Assembly (NCBI GenBank): GCA_041602035.1
Contig: JBFIHA010000003.1
Coordinates: 124,001-188,000, forward strand
Direction of reading: 5' to 3'
DNA length: 64,000 nt
Source of the DNA: JAOTVV01 sp041602035
Lineage (GTDB): Bacteria; Gemmatimonadota; Gemmatimonadetes; Gemmatimonadales; GWC2-71-9
The translations under genes and the position numbers were made by a program. The notes beneath the pieces were generated by a model. It saw nothing but the letters and a program-made list of their open reading frames with translations, was not told where the DNA came from and made no database searches. Of this stretch, positions 8,201 through 19,135 are shown piece after piece (the first letter of the stretch is position 1; every line of letters starts with the position of its first letter).

Positions 8201-8920
8201 ATGACCACCACCGACCAGCGTACCCTCACCGATCAGGTCCGGGTAACGGAATCCGTTGCGAGCGTGAGCCAGAACGGCGAGCCGCGCCGGGAGATCCCCA
8301 TCGTCGAGCTACCAGAGAAGTTCGTCAAGTGGCAGCTGGACTACAAACGCGGGGTGTATGACGCGATCGAGCGCGACGAGTACGTGGCGTTCAATGCGGG
8401 CCACCTGCCGGTAGTAGCGACGTTGAATCCGACGGCAGACGTGCCGAACCTGGCTAACAAAGGGGTGGGGTTCACCCCCAAGGACGAGTACATCGACCAG
8501 TACCTCGATCTCCTCGAATCGGCCGTCGAGCAGATCCGAGCACTTCCGCCTCACGCGGTCGACCAGACCCGGAAGCTCAGGGTCGACACGGCGCGTGAAT
8601 TCTATCGGCACCCCGAGCACGTCGATTGGCGACGCCTGGGTCTCCTGGAGATCTTCGAAGGGGAGACGTTTAGGAACCTGACGCTGCGACCCTGGGCTTC
8701 GGTGCTCTGGACGGGCGACGCACCGGTGTTTCCGAGCTACCAAGTCGACTGCGTGGTGGAGATCATCCCGACTGATCACCCTCGCTACCGCTTCTCATGG
8801 GCGATGCGGCGGCTGTTCGAATACGAGCCCTTTCACGTCGTGCAGACCATCTTCCCCTACGCATACACGTTTTGGGTAGTCGGTTGGACCGACAAGACGC
8901 CCAAGCGGCGATACAAGTGA
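8201..8920 (+). CDS. Conserved-looking protein of unknown function
   Basis: 239 residues from ATG 8201, with AGAGGAG about ten bases upstream. I recognise no family. It has no signal peptide or membrane helix. The C-terminal third is aromatic-rich, with YRFSWAMRRLFEYEPF followed by a VVQTIFPYAYTFWVVGW stretch, and reads as a packed beta/alpha domain. An Asp/Glu-rich acidic helix lies at about 95-120. The following gene starts 11 bases after its stop (or at an overlapping GTG, 8917), so the two are probably co-transcribed. It diverges from the DUF1775-like gene, leaving about 90 bases for promoters. No function is proposed. Confidence 0.6.
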   Translation: MTTTDQRTLTDQVRVTESVASVSQNGEPRREIPIVELPEKFVKWQLDYKRGVYDAIERDEYVAFNAGHLPVVATLNPTADVPNLANKGVGFTPKDEYIDQYLDLLESAVEQIRALPPHAVDQTRKLRVDTAREFYRHPEHVDWRRLGLLEIFEGETFRNLTLRPWASVLWTGDAPVFPSYQVDCVVEIIPTDHPRYRFSWAMRRLFEYEPFHVVQTIFPYAYTFWVVGWTDKTPKRRYK

Positions 8921-8931
8921 ATCGCGGAGCT

Positions 8932-9492
8932 ATGTCGTCCTATCGCGAGCTCACGGCGGGCGATCTGCACGCGTACCTGGGCGGCGTATTGGCTGCCGTG
9001 GAGCGACCCGGACGGCTCTGGCTGATGGGTGAGACCTCACAACTCCACGAGGGATGGTGTACTGGGGTGCGGCGCTTCACCCTCGCGACCGGCGACGGCG
9101 CGCCGCCCCCGCGCGACTTCGGACCTGTGGAAGCGCGCCACGGGGTAGAGATCGTCTGGGAATCGCCCGCCGACGTGCTCCCGTTGCCCTCGGGCTTCGC
9201 CGGCCGAGCCCGGCCGACCGGCATCGGCCGCGAGGTTGGCGACGGTCGCTTTGACGTCCTCCACTTCGATCCCTACAGCGTCGCCTTCCGACTGATCGCC
9301 CGCGGGGACGAGGACGACTACCGGGCCGTGCTCAGGTACCTGGAGCACGAGTGGATCACCGCGAGGGAGATGGATACGTTGCTGGCCGAACTGCTGCCCC
9401 GTCTCACCACGCAGACCATCGAGCAGGACCCCGCCGAGTTCCGCAGGAAGTACAAGGGCCTGACGCAGATGTGGCGCTCCACCCGGTCGTGA
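8932..9492 (+). CDS. DUF6036-like protein, probably degenerate nucleotidyltransferase
   Basis: 186 residues from ATG 8932, with GGAG close upstream; GTG 8917, overlapping the previous stop, is an alternative. The C-terminal half resembles DUF6036-type nucleotidyltransferase proteins: a DVLHFDPYSVAFRLIARG strand-helix, then DEDDYRAVLRYLE and a helical end reaching EFRRKYKGL. In that family the N-terminus carries a GG(S/T) motif and a paired acidic DxD. Here the equivalent region reads LWLMGETSQLHEGW and no DxD follows, so transferase activity is doubtful. Its pairing with an unrelated upstream gene recalls two-gene toxin-antitoxin or regulatory modules, but nothing in the sequence proves that. 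Confidence 0.55.
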   Translation: MSSYRELTAGDLHAYLGGVLAAVERPGRLWLMGETSQLHEGWCTGVRRFTLATGDGAPPPRDFGPVEARHGVEIVWESPADVLPLPSGFAGRARPTGIGREVGDGRFDVLHFDPYSVAFRLIARGDEDDYRAVLRYLEHEWITAREMDTLLAELLPRLTTQTIEQDPAEFRRKYKGLTQMWRSTRS

Positions 9493-9536
9493 GCAGCCGA
9501 GCCACGTGGGATCCGGTGCGGTTGCCAGGTTACTGC

Positions 9537-10664
9537 TTAGCGCTGTAGCTCGATCCCGGGAATGATCGTGATCGCGTTCTCGTAGTACAGCTTTCGTAGC
9601 ACTTCGTCCGGCAGGTCCAGGCCGTACAACTTCCAGAATGCGTGCCGCTTGCGGTAGTAGTCGAAGTACTCGTCGGCGGTTTCGAGCACGCGGAAGTAGA
9701 CCGGATACTCGGATGGCTCCCACAGGTCCTTGCCGAACAGAATCCGGTCCTGGTAGCGGAGGAAGAACTCCCGCGCGAACCGGGGCTGGCGACCCGGGTC
9801 GTAGATCACGGCGCCGATCTCCGTGTACACGTTGGGTAACTCGTCTAGGAGCGTCCCGAGCCGGGCCAGGTCGCTGCCCAGCCATGCCAGATGGGCGGCG
9901 ATAAACGTCGTGCCCGGATGCTTGCGAAACACGTCGAACTGCTCGGCGAGGAGCTGTTCCCACGACGGCTCAGCCGGACGTTGCCGGGTCGGCCACTCGG
10001 CCAGCTCGAGCCAACGCTCATTGTGCTTGTCGTGCGGCAGCCAGAATGCTGCCGGGTCGGCCGTGTGGATCAGCACGGGGATGCCTAACTCACCGGCCTT
10101 TGCCCACAGGGGGTCGAGACGCGGGTCGTTCACGGCCACGCGTGTGCCGGCACCATCCCGCACGTACATCCCGAGGTTCTTGAAGATCTTGAGTCCTTGG
10201 GCGCCAGCGCGCACGTCCTCCTCGAGCTGGCTCGCAGCTCGTTCCGCCCAACCGGGCTCGTCGATCCCGTCGTACGACGGGTTGGCGAAGACCACAAACC
10301 GGTCGGGGTAGCGGCCTTTCAGGTTCGCGATGATCTGCCGGAGCCGCTCGCCGCTCCGCCCGCTCAGGTTCACCATCACCGCCATGTTGAGTGCGTCCAT
10401 GGTGCGGACGGTCTCGTCCACCTCCTCCGGCGTCATGAGTCCGTTGGGGTGGGTGTGCACGTCCACGAACGGGTGGCGCGCTCGGGCCACGGGGTGTTCG
10501 GGCACCACCAGCATCGAGTGGGGCTCGTACTCGGCGAAGCTCATGGCGTTCACGTCCTGGGCCGCTGCCGGGGCCGTGCCGAACGCGATGATTACCAGAG
10601 GGGCGAGCCTGGAGAATCGACGGGGGGGAATGAGGCGACGGTCGGGCATGGAGAGACGCGTCAT
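9537..10664 (-). CDS. Secreted amidohydrolase-2 family metal-dependent hydrolase
   Basis: 375 residues from the ATG at 10664. A longer frame to 10736 would begin inside the hairpin at 10731-10764 and is unlikely; ATG 10649 is also possible. A basic, hydrophobic signal peptide ends near APAAAQ. The TIM-barrel metal ligands of the amidohydrolase superfamily (PF04909) are visible: His70-x-His72 (FVDVHTHP), His200 (VLIHTADP), His258 (AAHLAWL) and Asp313 (LFGKDLW). Family members hydrolyse or decarboxylate small cyclic or carboxylic substrates; this substrate cannot be read from the sequence. It is a periplasmic or secreted member, followed on the same strand by no further gene. Confidence 0.82.
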   Translation of the reverse strand: MTRLSMPDRRLIPPRRFSRLAPLVIIAFGTAPAAAQDVNAMSFAEYEPHSMLVVPEHPVARARHPFVDVHTHPNGLMTPEEVDETVRTMDALNMAVMVNLSGRSGERLRQIIANLKGRYPDRFVVFANPSYDGIDEPGWAERAASQLEEDVRAGAQGLKIFKNLGMYVRDGAGTRVAVNDPRLDPLWAKAGELGIPVLIHTADPAAFWLPHDKHNERWLELAEWPTRQRPAEPSWEQLLAEQFDVFRKHPGTTFIAAHLAWLGSDLARLGTLLDELPNVYTEIGAVIYDPGRQPRFAREFFLRYQDRILFGKDLWEPSEYPVYFRVLETADEYFDYYRKRHAFWKLYGLDLPDEVLRKLYYENAITIIPGIELQR

Positions 10665-10730
10665 ATCGAGAACTCGCGTTGGACGATGGGCTGCGAAAGA
10701 TGGTCGCGGAGCCGAAACGGGAACAGGGGA

Positions 10731-10764
10731 CGCCACGGAGCCGGGCGTGTCCGGCTCCGTGGCG
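10731..10764 (-). terminator. Perfect 14-bp hairpin after the LolA-like lipoprotein gene
   Basis: A perfect 14-bp GC-rich inverted repeat (10731-10744 and 10751-10764) with a six-base loop lies 33 bases beyond the stop codon of the minus-strand lipoprotein gene. No clear U-run follows, as is common in high-GC genomes. It probably ends transcription from 11591, or protects the mRNA 3' end, before the amidohydrolase gene. Confidence 0.65.
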
Positions 10765-10796
10765 CGGCGGCGTCGAGCCTGACGCGAGCGCCGGGC

Positions 10797-11591
10797 TCAA
10801 TCCTTCTTGATCAGCGCTTGGATCTCCTTGGGCAGCGCGAACACCGATGGATCGACGGTGTCGAACTCGACGTCAGTCACCGTGATGATCTGATCCATCC
10901 CCATCGTGGTCTGCACCGTCTTGGTCGGAATCATGATGCCGCCGAAGTCCTTGAACTCCGACAGCACGGTGGTCGCCGGCACTGGGCCCATTGGGGACTC
11001 CTGCGTCCGAACGACGCCCACCGGGAATCCGGTCGCGACATCGTAGAACTCGAAGTACTCCTCGCCCCATTTGGTCACGAGCCGGACTTTCTGACACTGT
11101 TTTCCCGCAAACTCGGTTTCCTCGACGACTCTGGCTGAATCGACGTACGCCTCCATGTTGAGCGGGCCGAAGAAATCGGCTTGCTGCCGCATTTGGTGCA
11201 GCATCGTGCCGTCGAGCACCATCGGACCCACGGCGGGGTTGATGCTCCAGCCCACTTCGCCGTCGTACCCCTGTCGCACCTGTCCGAAGCCGGCAATGTC
11301 GACTCGAATGAAGAGCTTGTTCGGAGCCGCCGCAAACACCTCGAGATCGCCGCCCACACCCTGCGCGGGCATCGAGAACTCACCCACTGCCCGGGTCGAC
11401 GTGTACCGCTCGAGCGCGGCGCGCCCACCCGTGACCTCGATGAGCCGCTCGTAGACCGCGTGCGCCTCGAACCTCGGCGCGACAGCGGGGGCGACATCGC
11501 GACTTGCGGACCCGCTGCTGGCGCAACCGGCAAGCCCGGTCATCGCCGCGAACACGAACGCGGCGGCCATGTGCTTGTTCATGTGTTTCAT
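10797..11591 (-). CDS. Outer-membrane-lipoprotein-sorting-like (LolA-fold) lipoprotein
   Basis: 264 residues from ATG 11591, chosen because GGGAGG lies about nine bases upstream; the frame is open to 11627. The lipobox LAGC gives lipidated Cys23. The body is a run of beta-strands of the LolA/LolB half-barrel type: a vYERLIEVTGG entry helix, RAVGEFSMPAQG, NKLFIRVDIAGFG, VGWSINPAVG and a conserved-looking tail on metal-reducing or lipoprotein-carrier-like proteins (FKDFGGIMIPTKTVQ). Such proteins often sit next to secreted peptidases, as here. Ligand and partner are unknown. Confidence 0.72.
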   Translation of the reverse strand: MKHMNKHMAAAFVFAAMTGLAGCASSGSASRDVAPAVAPRFEAHAVYERLIEVTGGRAALERYTSTRAVGEFSMPAQGVGGDLEVFAAAPNKLFIRVDIAGFGQVRQGYDGEVGWSINPAVGPMVLDGTMLHQMRQQADFFGPLNMEAYVDSARVVEETEFAGKQCQKVRLVTKWGEEYFEFYDVATGFPVGVVRTQESPMGPVPATTVLSEFKDFGGIMIPTKTVQTTMGMDQIITVTDVEFDTVDPSVFALPKEIQALIKKD

Positions 11592-11623
11592 CCCATGCCT
11601 CCCTGTGAGACTGATTGCTGCCG

Positions 11624-12973
11624 TCATGGCGCGGAGCGTCGCTCAGTGTCGATCCACCGGAGAGCCGCCTCCAACGCCGCGTCCCGCCCGGAAATCAGAT
11701 CTGGCCGGGTGAGCGCCACCGGCTCGTCCGGCACCACCCCGCGCCCTTCCAATCGAATCCCTGTCGCCGTCTCAAACTCGCCGAACGCATGATAGAGCAC
11801 GTCGCCGTTGGGCAGCCGGGCCATCGATGCGGGCAGGACGGCGCCGGCCGTCGTCGCACCGAACACCCGCACGCGCCCGACCGCTTGCATCCCCCCGGCG
11901 AACACCTCCGACGCGCTCGCCGACAGGCCGTCGGTGAGCACGGCCACGGGGCCAGCATACGGCGTCACCCGCACACCGGCGGTGCTCACACGGCGTGGGT
12001 TGGTGACGAACTGTAGTGTCGTCGTCCTCGTTCGCATGACGCCGAGCGACTCCCGACCATCGATGAAATGGCCCGCGAGGCCCATGATCATCGCTCCCAC
12101 CCCACCACCGTTGCCGCGCAGGTCGATCACGAAACCGTCCGCGTCGCGGAAGTGGTCCACCGTCTGATCGAACTGCCGCATGATTGGCATCATCCAGGCG
12201 TTAAACCAGATGACCCCCACGGCCCCATCGCCGTCCGGCGTCGGGGACTGCGCCGACCGGAAGCGGGCGAACACGGTCGGCAGATTCCCCAGCTTCACGG
12301 CGATCCCTGGGGCTGGTTGCCGGATCAGCTCGAGAACCGTTGGTGCGTCCCCGGCATCCAGGAACTCCACCCGAGTGGTCGTGTGCGGCGGACCTTGGAG
12401 CCGTCGCTGCACGGCACCCCAGACCAGGATGTCCAGCGGGCGACGGCTCTCGGCGCTCTTCGCCCGCTCCAAGAGATCGCGCACACGGTCATCGTTTACC
12501 GCCGTCACCACCCATCCGGGGCGGACCCCCGCGCGGTCGGCGGGGCCGTCGGGATCCACCGCCGTCACGACGAGCTGATCCCCCACGAACCGCATCTCAA
12601 ACCCGAGGTCGCCCACTTCCGCCGATGGATCGCCCTGGGCGGGGTCGAGGGAGTCGACCACCTCCTTCGGGATCAACGCGAAATGCGATTGGCCCAATCG
12701 GTCGAGCATCTCGCGAATGGTACCGCGCAGCTCGCCGAGGTCGGTGGTGGATTCGACCCGCGGGCGCAGCTCGGTGCGGAGCGCCACCCAGTCGACGCCG
12801 TTGAACGTGGTGTCGAAATGGGTGTTATACACGATCTGCCAGGCCCGGTCGAATGTCTCCAGGGCCAGGATGGAATCGACCCCTGTCTGGGCCGCGAGCG
12901 GGGGTGCACTCACGGCGCACCAGAGCGCCGCCTGCACAACGCCGAGTCTGAGGATTCGATTGCTGGTCGCCAT
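11624..12973 (-). CDS. Secreted S41-family peptidase (tricorn/IRBP-like) with PDZ domain
   Basis: 449 residues from ATG 12973. The frame is open to 13060, but a promoter-like element lies inside that extension and a signal peptide begins at 12973 (hydrophobic core, then PPLAAQ). An N-terminal helical domain contains LGQSHFAL (Ser96-His97), a PDZ domain spans about 121-206, and the S41 core has DLRGNGGG (284-291), DGLSASASE (Ser353 as the nucleophile position) and LEGRGVVPD (Glu410). The Lys used by C-terminal processing peptidases is replaced (ATTAGA), while the Ser-His, Ser and Glu set matches the tricorn-like branch, so it is probably active by that mechanism. The stop lies 32 bases from the next gene downstream. 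Confidence 0.85.
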   Translation of the reverse strand: MATSNRILRLGVVQAALWCAVSAPPLAAQTGVDSILALETFDRAWQIVYNTHFDTTFNGVDWVALRTELRPRVESTTDLGELRGTIREMLDRLGQSHFALIPKEVVDSLDPAQGDPSAEVGDLGFEMRFVGDQLVVTAVDPDGPADRAGVRPGWVVTAVNDDRVRDLLERAKSAESRRPLDILVWGAVQRRLQGPPHTTTRVEFLDAGDAPTVLELIRQPAPGIAVKLGNLPTVFARFRSAQSPTPDGDGAVGVIWFNAWMMPIMRQFDQTVDHFRDADGFVIDLRGNGGGVGAMIMGLAGHFIDGRESLGVMRTRTTTLQFVTNPRRVSTAGVRVTPYAGPVAVLTDGLSASASEVFAGGMQAVGRVRVFGATTAGAVLPASMARLPNGDVLYHAFGEFETATGIRLEGRGVVPDEPVALTRPDLISGRDAALEAALRWIDTERRSAP

Positions 12974-13021
12974 GCGCCTCACGTGCAGCCGTTCGAAGTC
13001 GTACCCATCCAATATATATAC

Positions 13022-13049
13022 GATATACCGAGTCGGGTCGAGTCGCCAA
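13022..13049 (-). promoter_or_regulatory. Candidate promoter for the S41 peptidase gene
   Basis: Read on the minus strand, TTGGCG (13049-13044) and TATATC (13027-13022) are separated by 16 bases, in a short AT-rich island that is unusual for this window. The start of transcription would fall near 13015, about 40 bases before ATG 12973. This supports that start over the longer frame. Confidence 0.4.
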
Positions 13050-13157
13050 ATGCGGGGCAATGCGGCACGGACCCACCAAGCGCGGGTCGGTGCCGGATGC
13101 TTGCCGCCTCGGCGACCCTGGGGCAGCTTTGGCCCACCGCGTGCCGTGAGCTGCCCT

Positions 13158-13718
13158 ATGACCCAAGTCGTCGTCTTCGTGGCTGTGAGCGCGGCGTTGG
13201 CCTACCTGTCCCGGGCGTCGCTTGCGAGCCCGCGCTCCCATGGGTTCTATCGATTTTTCGCCTGGGAGCTCATCGTCGCGCTCGTCCTTGTCAACTTCGT
13301 CTCGCTCGCGCAGTGGTTTGGCGACCCGGTGTCGTCGCGCCAAGTCCTTTCGTGGATCCTGCTCGTGACATCACTCGGGCCGGCCGTCCTCGGCGCGCAC
13401 GCCCTACGTACTGCGGGGGCACCACAACGGAATCACCGCCGCGATGAGCCCCTGTTGGGCATTGAGAAGACCACTCGGCTCGTGACGACGGGACCGTTCC
13501 GGTACATCCGGCACCCGCTCTACTGCTCGCTTCTGCTGCTGACGTGGGGGGTGTTCCTCAAGCGGCCGACATGGCTGGCCGGTGCGATGGCGATCGGGGC
13601 AAGCGGGCTACTGATCGCGACGGCCAAAGTCGAGGAGCGCGAGAACGCGCGCTACTTCGGACCCGCGTACCGAGCGTACATGCGCACCACCACCATGTTC
13701 GTTCCGTTTCTCCTGTGA
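13158..13718 (+). CDS. Isoprenylcysteine carboxyl methyltransferase-like membrane protein
   Basis: 186 residues with about five hydrophobic helices. The C-terminal half has the ICMT/phospholipid-methyltransferase signature: TTGPFRYIRHPLYCSLLLL, a VFLKRP loop and the EERENARYFGPAYRAYM block, which forms the S-adenosylmethionine-binding end of the family (PF04140/PF04191). Bacterial members methylate lipids or unknown small substrates; no CaaX-type partner is nearby. The upstream frame is open to 12717 but lies antisense to the S41 gene, so the start is taken at ATG 13158. The stop overlaps the next gene's GTG. Confidence 0.8.
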   Translation: MTQVVVFVAVSAALAYLSRASLASPRSHGFYRFFAWELIVALVLVNFVSLAQWFGDPVSSRQVLSWILLVTSLGPAVLGAHALRTAGAPQRNHRRDEPLLGIEKTTRLVTTGPFRYIRHPLYCSLLLLTWGVFLKRPTWLAGAMAIGASGLLIATAKVEERENARYFGPAYRAYMRTTTMFVPFLL

Positions 13719-14821
13719 CGAGGTCGCGGTGCGCGCGCCGGGTAGTCCTGGCGTCAGTGCTCGTGGCCACCGGTTGCGCTTCGGGTGTTCCACACCGCAT
13801 CGACACGGTCGCGGCACGGCTCGACCGCCTGCTGGCCGACTACCGCGGCCGCGATCGGCCCGGCGCCTGTCTGCTGGCTCGGCACCGCGGATCGGTGATC
13901 TACGAGCGGTGCGTCGGGATGGCCGATCTCGAGACCAACGAAGCAGCGACACCGCAGTCGAATTTCCGCCTCGCGTCGCTCACCAAGCAGTTCACGGCCA
14001 CGGCCGTGCTGCGCCTTGTGCAGGATGACGCGCTCAGGACCACGACGACCATTCGCGACGTGTTCCCCGATTTCCCGTCGTATGGGAATGCCGTGACGGT
14101 TCATCACTTGCTCACGCACACTTCCGGCTTGATTGCCTACGAGGACCTCATGTCGGAAGGCGAGAACGCGCAGATCAAGGACGCTGGGGTGCTCGCGCTC
14201 ATGGGGAGCGTGGATTCCACCTACTTTTCTCCCGGCACGGCGTACCGCTACAGCAACTCAGGCTACGCCGTGTTGGCCCAGATGGTCGAGGCCGTGACCG
14301 GGAACTCGTTTTCGCGATTTCTTGCCGAAGTGATCTTCGAGCCGCTCGAGATGGAGGGGACCGTCGCGTACGAGGCGGCCATCGGCACAGTGGTTCACCG
14401 CGCGTACGGCTACTCACGGCACGGCGACGGCTCGTGGCGGCGCACGGATCAAAGCCCGACGAGCGCCGTCCTGGGCGACGGTGGGATCTACTCGTCGCTG
14501 CGCGATCTGAACCGGTGGCTGGACGTGGTAGAGGGGCGGCGACACGTACTCGATCCCCAGCTCTCGGCGCGGATGGTCGAGCGGGCAACACTGAGTACCG
14601 GCGAGCGCATCGATTACGGGTACGGCTGGCGCCTCGACACCCTCGGAGGCCGAGTCCGATACCATCACGAGGGGAGCACGATCGGGTTCCGCAACGGTAT
14701 TCAGCGGTTCCCGCACGAAGACCTGTCGGTGGTGTTCCTTTCGAACCGCAACGAGGTGAAGGACACCCTCTACGAAGCCATCGCGGAGGCACTGCTGGAC
14801 CGGATTGAGCACCGACCGTGA
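13715..14821 (+). CDS. Beta-lactamase-fold serine hydrolase lipoprotein
   Basis: 368 residues from GTG 13715, which overlaps the preceding stop (GTGA) and gives a proper lipoprotein signal with lipobox VATGC (Cys21). Class C beta-lactamase/DD-peptidase motifs are complete: Ser88-Leu-Thr-Lys91 (SxxK), Tyr179-Ser-Asn181 (YxN) and His318-Glu-Gly320 in place of KTG. The family (PF00144) includes esterases, D-aminopeptidases and penicillin-binding-like enzymes. The HEG variant is usual for the non-beta-lactamase members, so antibiotic resistance should not be assumed. Translation is probably coupled to the methyltransferase-like gene. Confidence 0.85.
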   Translation: MTRSRCARRVVLASVLVATGCASGVPHRIDTVAARLDRLLADYRGRDRPGACLLARHRGSVIYERCVGMADLETNEAATPQSNFRLASLTKQFTATAVLRLVQDDALRTTTTIRDVFPDFPSYGNAVTVHHLLTHTSGLIAYEDLMSEGENAQIKDAGVLALMGSVDSTYFSPGTAYRYSNSGYAVLAQMVEAVTGNSFSRFLAEVIFEPLEMEGTVAYEAAIGTVVHRAYGYSRHGDGSWRRTDQSPTSAVLGDGGIYSSLRDLNRWLDVVEGRRHVLDPQLSARMVERATLSTGERIDYGYGWRLDTLGGRVRYHHEGSTIGFRNGIQRFPHEDLSVVFLSNRNEVKDTLYEAIAEALLDRIEHRP

Positions 14822-14826
14822 CGTGC

Positions 14827-14843
14827 TCGGGATCTGATCCCGA
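14827..14843 (+). terminator. Weak hairpin after serine hydrolase gene
   Basis: A 7-bp inverted repeat (TCGGGAT / ATCCCGA) with a three-base loop lies six bases after the stop at 14821. There is no U-run. It is a possible weak terminator between the hydrolase and the small lipoprotein gene. Confidence 0.3.
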
Positions 14844-14945
14844 TCCCGATCGCCGCTCTTGCCACTCCGGAGCAATGCTCGTAGGTTACCGCGCTCTTGA
14901 GAACCTCAAAATGACCCCAATGACTCCCCTTAATTCGGAGGTGCA

Positions 14946-15401
14946 ATGCGCCGTTTGACCCTCATCTGTTGCGCAGCCCTACTTGTCGGCTGCACACCGG
15001 CGGACGAGCAGCCGGCGACCGACATGCCGGCTGCCGCTCCCGCGACGCTCTCGCTCGCCGACATGGCCGGCACGTGGACCGTGGCGGCCAAGACCGCAAC
15101 CGGTGACAGCACGCTGGTCTCGTATCAGATGGTCGCCACCGGCACCACGGAAGGCTGGACGGTGACGTTCCCGAATCGCCAGCCGATTCCGGCGCGCGTC
15201 GTCGCCGTGGCGGGTGACAGCGCGATCATCGAGCTCGGACCCTACGAGAGCGCGCTGCGTGCAGGCGTTATGGTATCGACCCGCACCGTGACTCGTCTGG
15301 TCGACGGCAAGATCGTCGGAACGTTCGTAGCCCGATATCAGACCACCTCGGCCGACTCGGTGCTCCGCGGCAGGCAGGAAGGCACGCGCGTCATGCAGTA
15401 G
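14946..15401 (+). CDS. Small lipoprotein of unknown function
   Basis: 151 residues with a clear lipobox (LVGC, Cys16) and a CGGAGG ribosome-binding site just upstream. After a short Ala/Pro-rich linker it reads as one small beta-rich domain (MAGTWTVAAKT, TLVSYQMVATG, GWTVTFPNR, DSAIIELGPYESALRAG, TRLVDGKIVGTFVARY). This pattern resembles lipocalin-like or META-type folds, but I do not recognise a specific family. It stands alone, with 263 bases between it and the TonB-dependent receptor. Confidence 0.7.
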   Translation: MRRLTLICCAALLVGCTPADEQPATDMPAAAPATLSLADMAGTWTVAAKTATGDSTLVSYQMVATGTTEGWTVTFPNRQPIPARVVAVAGDSAIIELGPYESALRAGVMVSTRTVTRLVDGKIVGTFVARYQTTSADSVLRGRQEGTRVMQ

Positions 15402-15522
15402 CAGGTGGTGCCGGCGGCCTCCTCACTGGCCGCAGACACATTCGGCGGGTGCCTGGCCCTGTGCGGCTCGGCACCCGTCGGCGCTCCCGGGGGGCTCGTG
15501 GCCTTTGCCAACGCCGAGTGGT

Positions 15523-15542
15523 CACGCCCAGGCACGGGCGTG
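15523..15542 (+). terminator. Possible hairpin terminator between small lipoprotein and receptor genes
   Basis: A 7-bp GC-rich inverted repeat (CACGCCC / GGGCGTG) with a six-base loop lies in the 263-base gap. A TTGACG sequence at 15556-15561 just beyond it could be a -35 element for the receptor, but no convincing -10 follows. I saw nothing else in this gap. Confidence 0.3.
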
Positions 15543-15664
15543 GTCGGTTGGGCTCTTGACGGGTACCTCTGGACCGCCATGTTTGGCTGCATCACGTGCC
15601 CAGGTCGGAGTCCACACACGGCCGGGTTTCTCCTTTCTGCCACCATCGACGTTCGGAGGTGCCC

Positions 15665-18271
<2,607 letters not shown>

Positions 18272-18302
18272 GGTGTCGTATCTCGCCTTGATGCGATGAG
18301 TG

Positions 18303-18324
18303 GAGGGGGCCCACGGGCCCCCTC
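18303..18324. terminator. Bidirectional hairpin between receptor and ABC permease
   Basis: A 10-bp G/C inverted repeat (18303-18312 against 18315-18324) sits 31 bases after the receptor stop and overlaps the first two bases of the convergent permease stop codon (18323-18325). In practice it folds as nine pairs around a four-base loop. It can stop transcription from either side. Confidence 0.65.
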
Positions 18325-19135
18325 ACCATTTCCCCCCGGATGTGTCGCCGCGGTTAAAACGAACGAAGGCGATGGCCGCCGAAACCACGCCGATCGCCAC
18401 CAGCAGGAGCAAGTGCTCGAAGGGCGTATCGTCGAACACCGCCGACCGGACGGGCCGGAAGTAGCGGAACGGGCTCCCCCAGCGCAGCCACTCCAGCCAG
18501 GCCAAGCGCTCCCCGAACACATCCAGCAGATACAGGCCGATCGCGAGCCCCATCGTGCGGGCGACCGCCGTGCCACGTCGGCGGGCAGTGGCGCCGAGCA
18601 GCAGCGTGATACCGGCGAACGACATCAGCAGCGCGGCGAGCTCCACCGCACTCATCGCGTACCGAGTCCACGGGAACTCGCCCGCCACGCTCACCGTGCG
18701 CAAACCGATCGCGACGCCGACGAGCATGGCAAGCGGGAGCACGACCGTGCCGACCAGCGCGACCGCCAACGCCCCGGCCAGGTACTGGTGGCGGGCGATC
18801 GGACGGGCGAGCACCAGATCCAGGGTGCCCGTCTCGCGCTCGCCGGCTGGAACGGTGCACGCCACCACCACGAAGGCGAGGGCGGCCATGACGACCGCCG
18901 GGTGCTGAAAGCCGAAGGCGACTGCGGCACCGAAGGAAGCAAGAACGAGTTGTGAGCCGAAGATGCCTTGGATTGCGGGTGGCATCATCCGGACGATGCT
19001 CTCCACGCCGGGACCCTGGTCGAGCGCTGCTGCCACCTGGAGAAACAGCACCTGCATTCCGGCGAACGCGGCTACCATCACCGCCAGGAGCCGCGCCTGA
19101 TGCCGGAGGTTGCGGCGAAAGACGGCGGAAATCAC
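18323..19135 (-). CDS. ABC-2 type transporter permease
   Basis: 270 residues with about six hydrophobic helices. The cytoplasmic loop PAGERETGTLDLVLARPIAR is the usual ABC-2 permease signature (coupling region after the second helix). The start overlaps the stop of the ATPase gene. Together they make an exporter of one ATPase and one permease type, which would work as two of each. The cargo is not evident. Related pairs export antibiotics, lipids or peptides. Confidence 0.85.
   Translation of the reverse strand: MISAVFRRNLRHQARLLAVMVAAFAGMQVLFLQVAAALDQGPGVESIVRMMPPAIQGIFGSQLVLASFGAAVAFGFQHPAVVMAALAFVVVACTVPAGERETGTLDLVLARPIARHQYLAGALAVALVGTVVLPLAMLVGVAIGLRTVSVAGEFPWTRYAMSAVELAALLMSFAGITLLLGATARRRGTAVARTMGLAIGLYLLDVFGERLAWLEWLRWGSPFRYFRPVRSAVFDDTPFEHLLLLVAIGVVSAAIAFVRFNRGDTSGGKW

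Noticed and set aside
10665..10736. The amidohydrolase starting at 10736.
   Set aside because: That start falls inside a perfect 14-bp hairpin that ends the upstream transcript; ATG 10664 or 10649 gives a proper signal peptide.
11624..12973. The S41 peptidase as an inactive enzyme, because the Lys of C-terminal processing peptidases is replaced by Ala.
   Set aside because: Ser96-His97 (LGQSH), the SASASE serine and the LEGRG glutamate match the tricorn/IRBP-like branch, which uses a different catalytic set.
12974..13060. An N-terminal extension of the S41 peptidase reaching back to 13060.
   Set aside because: A promoter-like TTGGCG/TATATC pair lies within it, the extension would hide the signal peptide, and ATG 12973 gives a normal secreted protein.
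13715..14821. An antibiotic-resistance beta-lactamase.
   Set aside because: The third motif is HEG instead of KTG and the protein is a lipoprotein of the broad serine-hydrolase family, so resistance is not supported.
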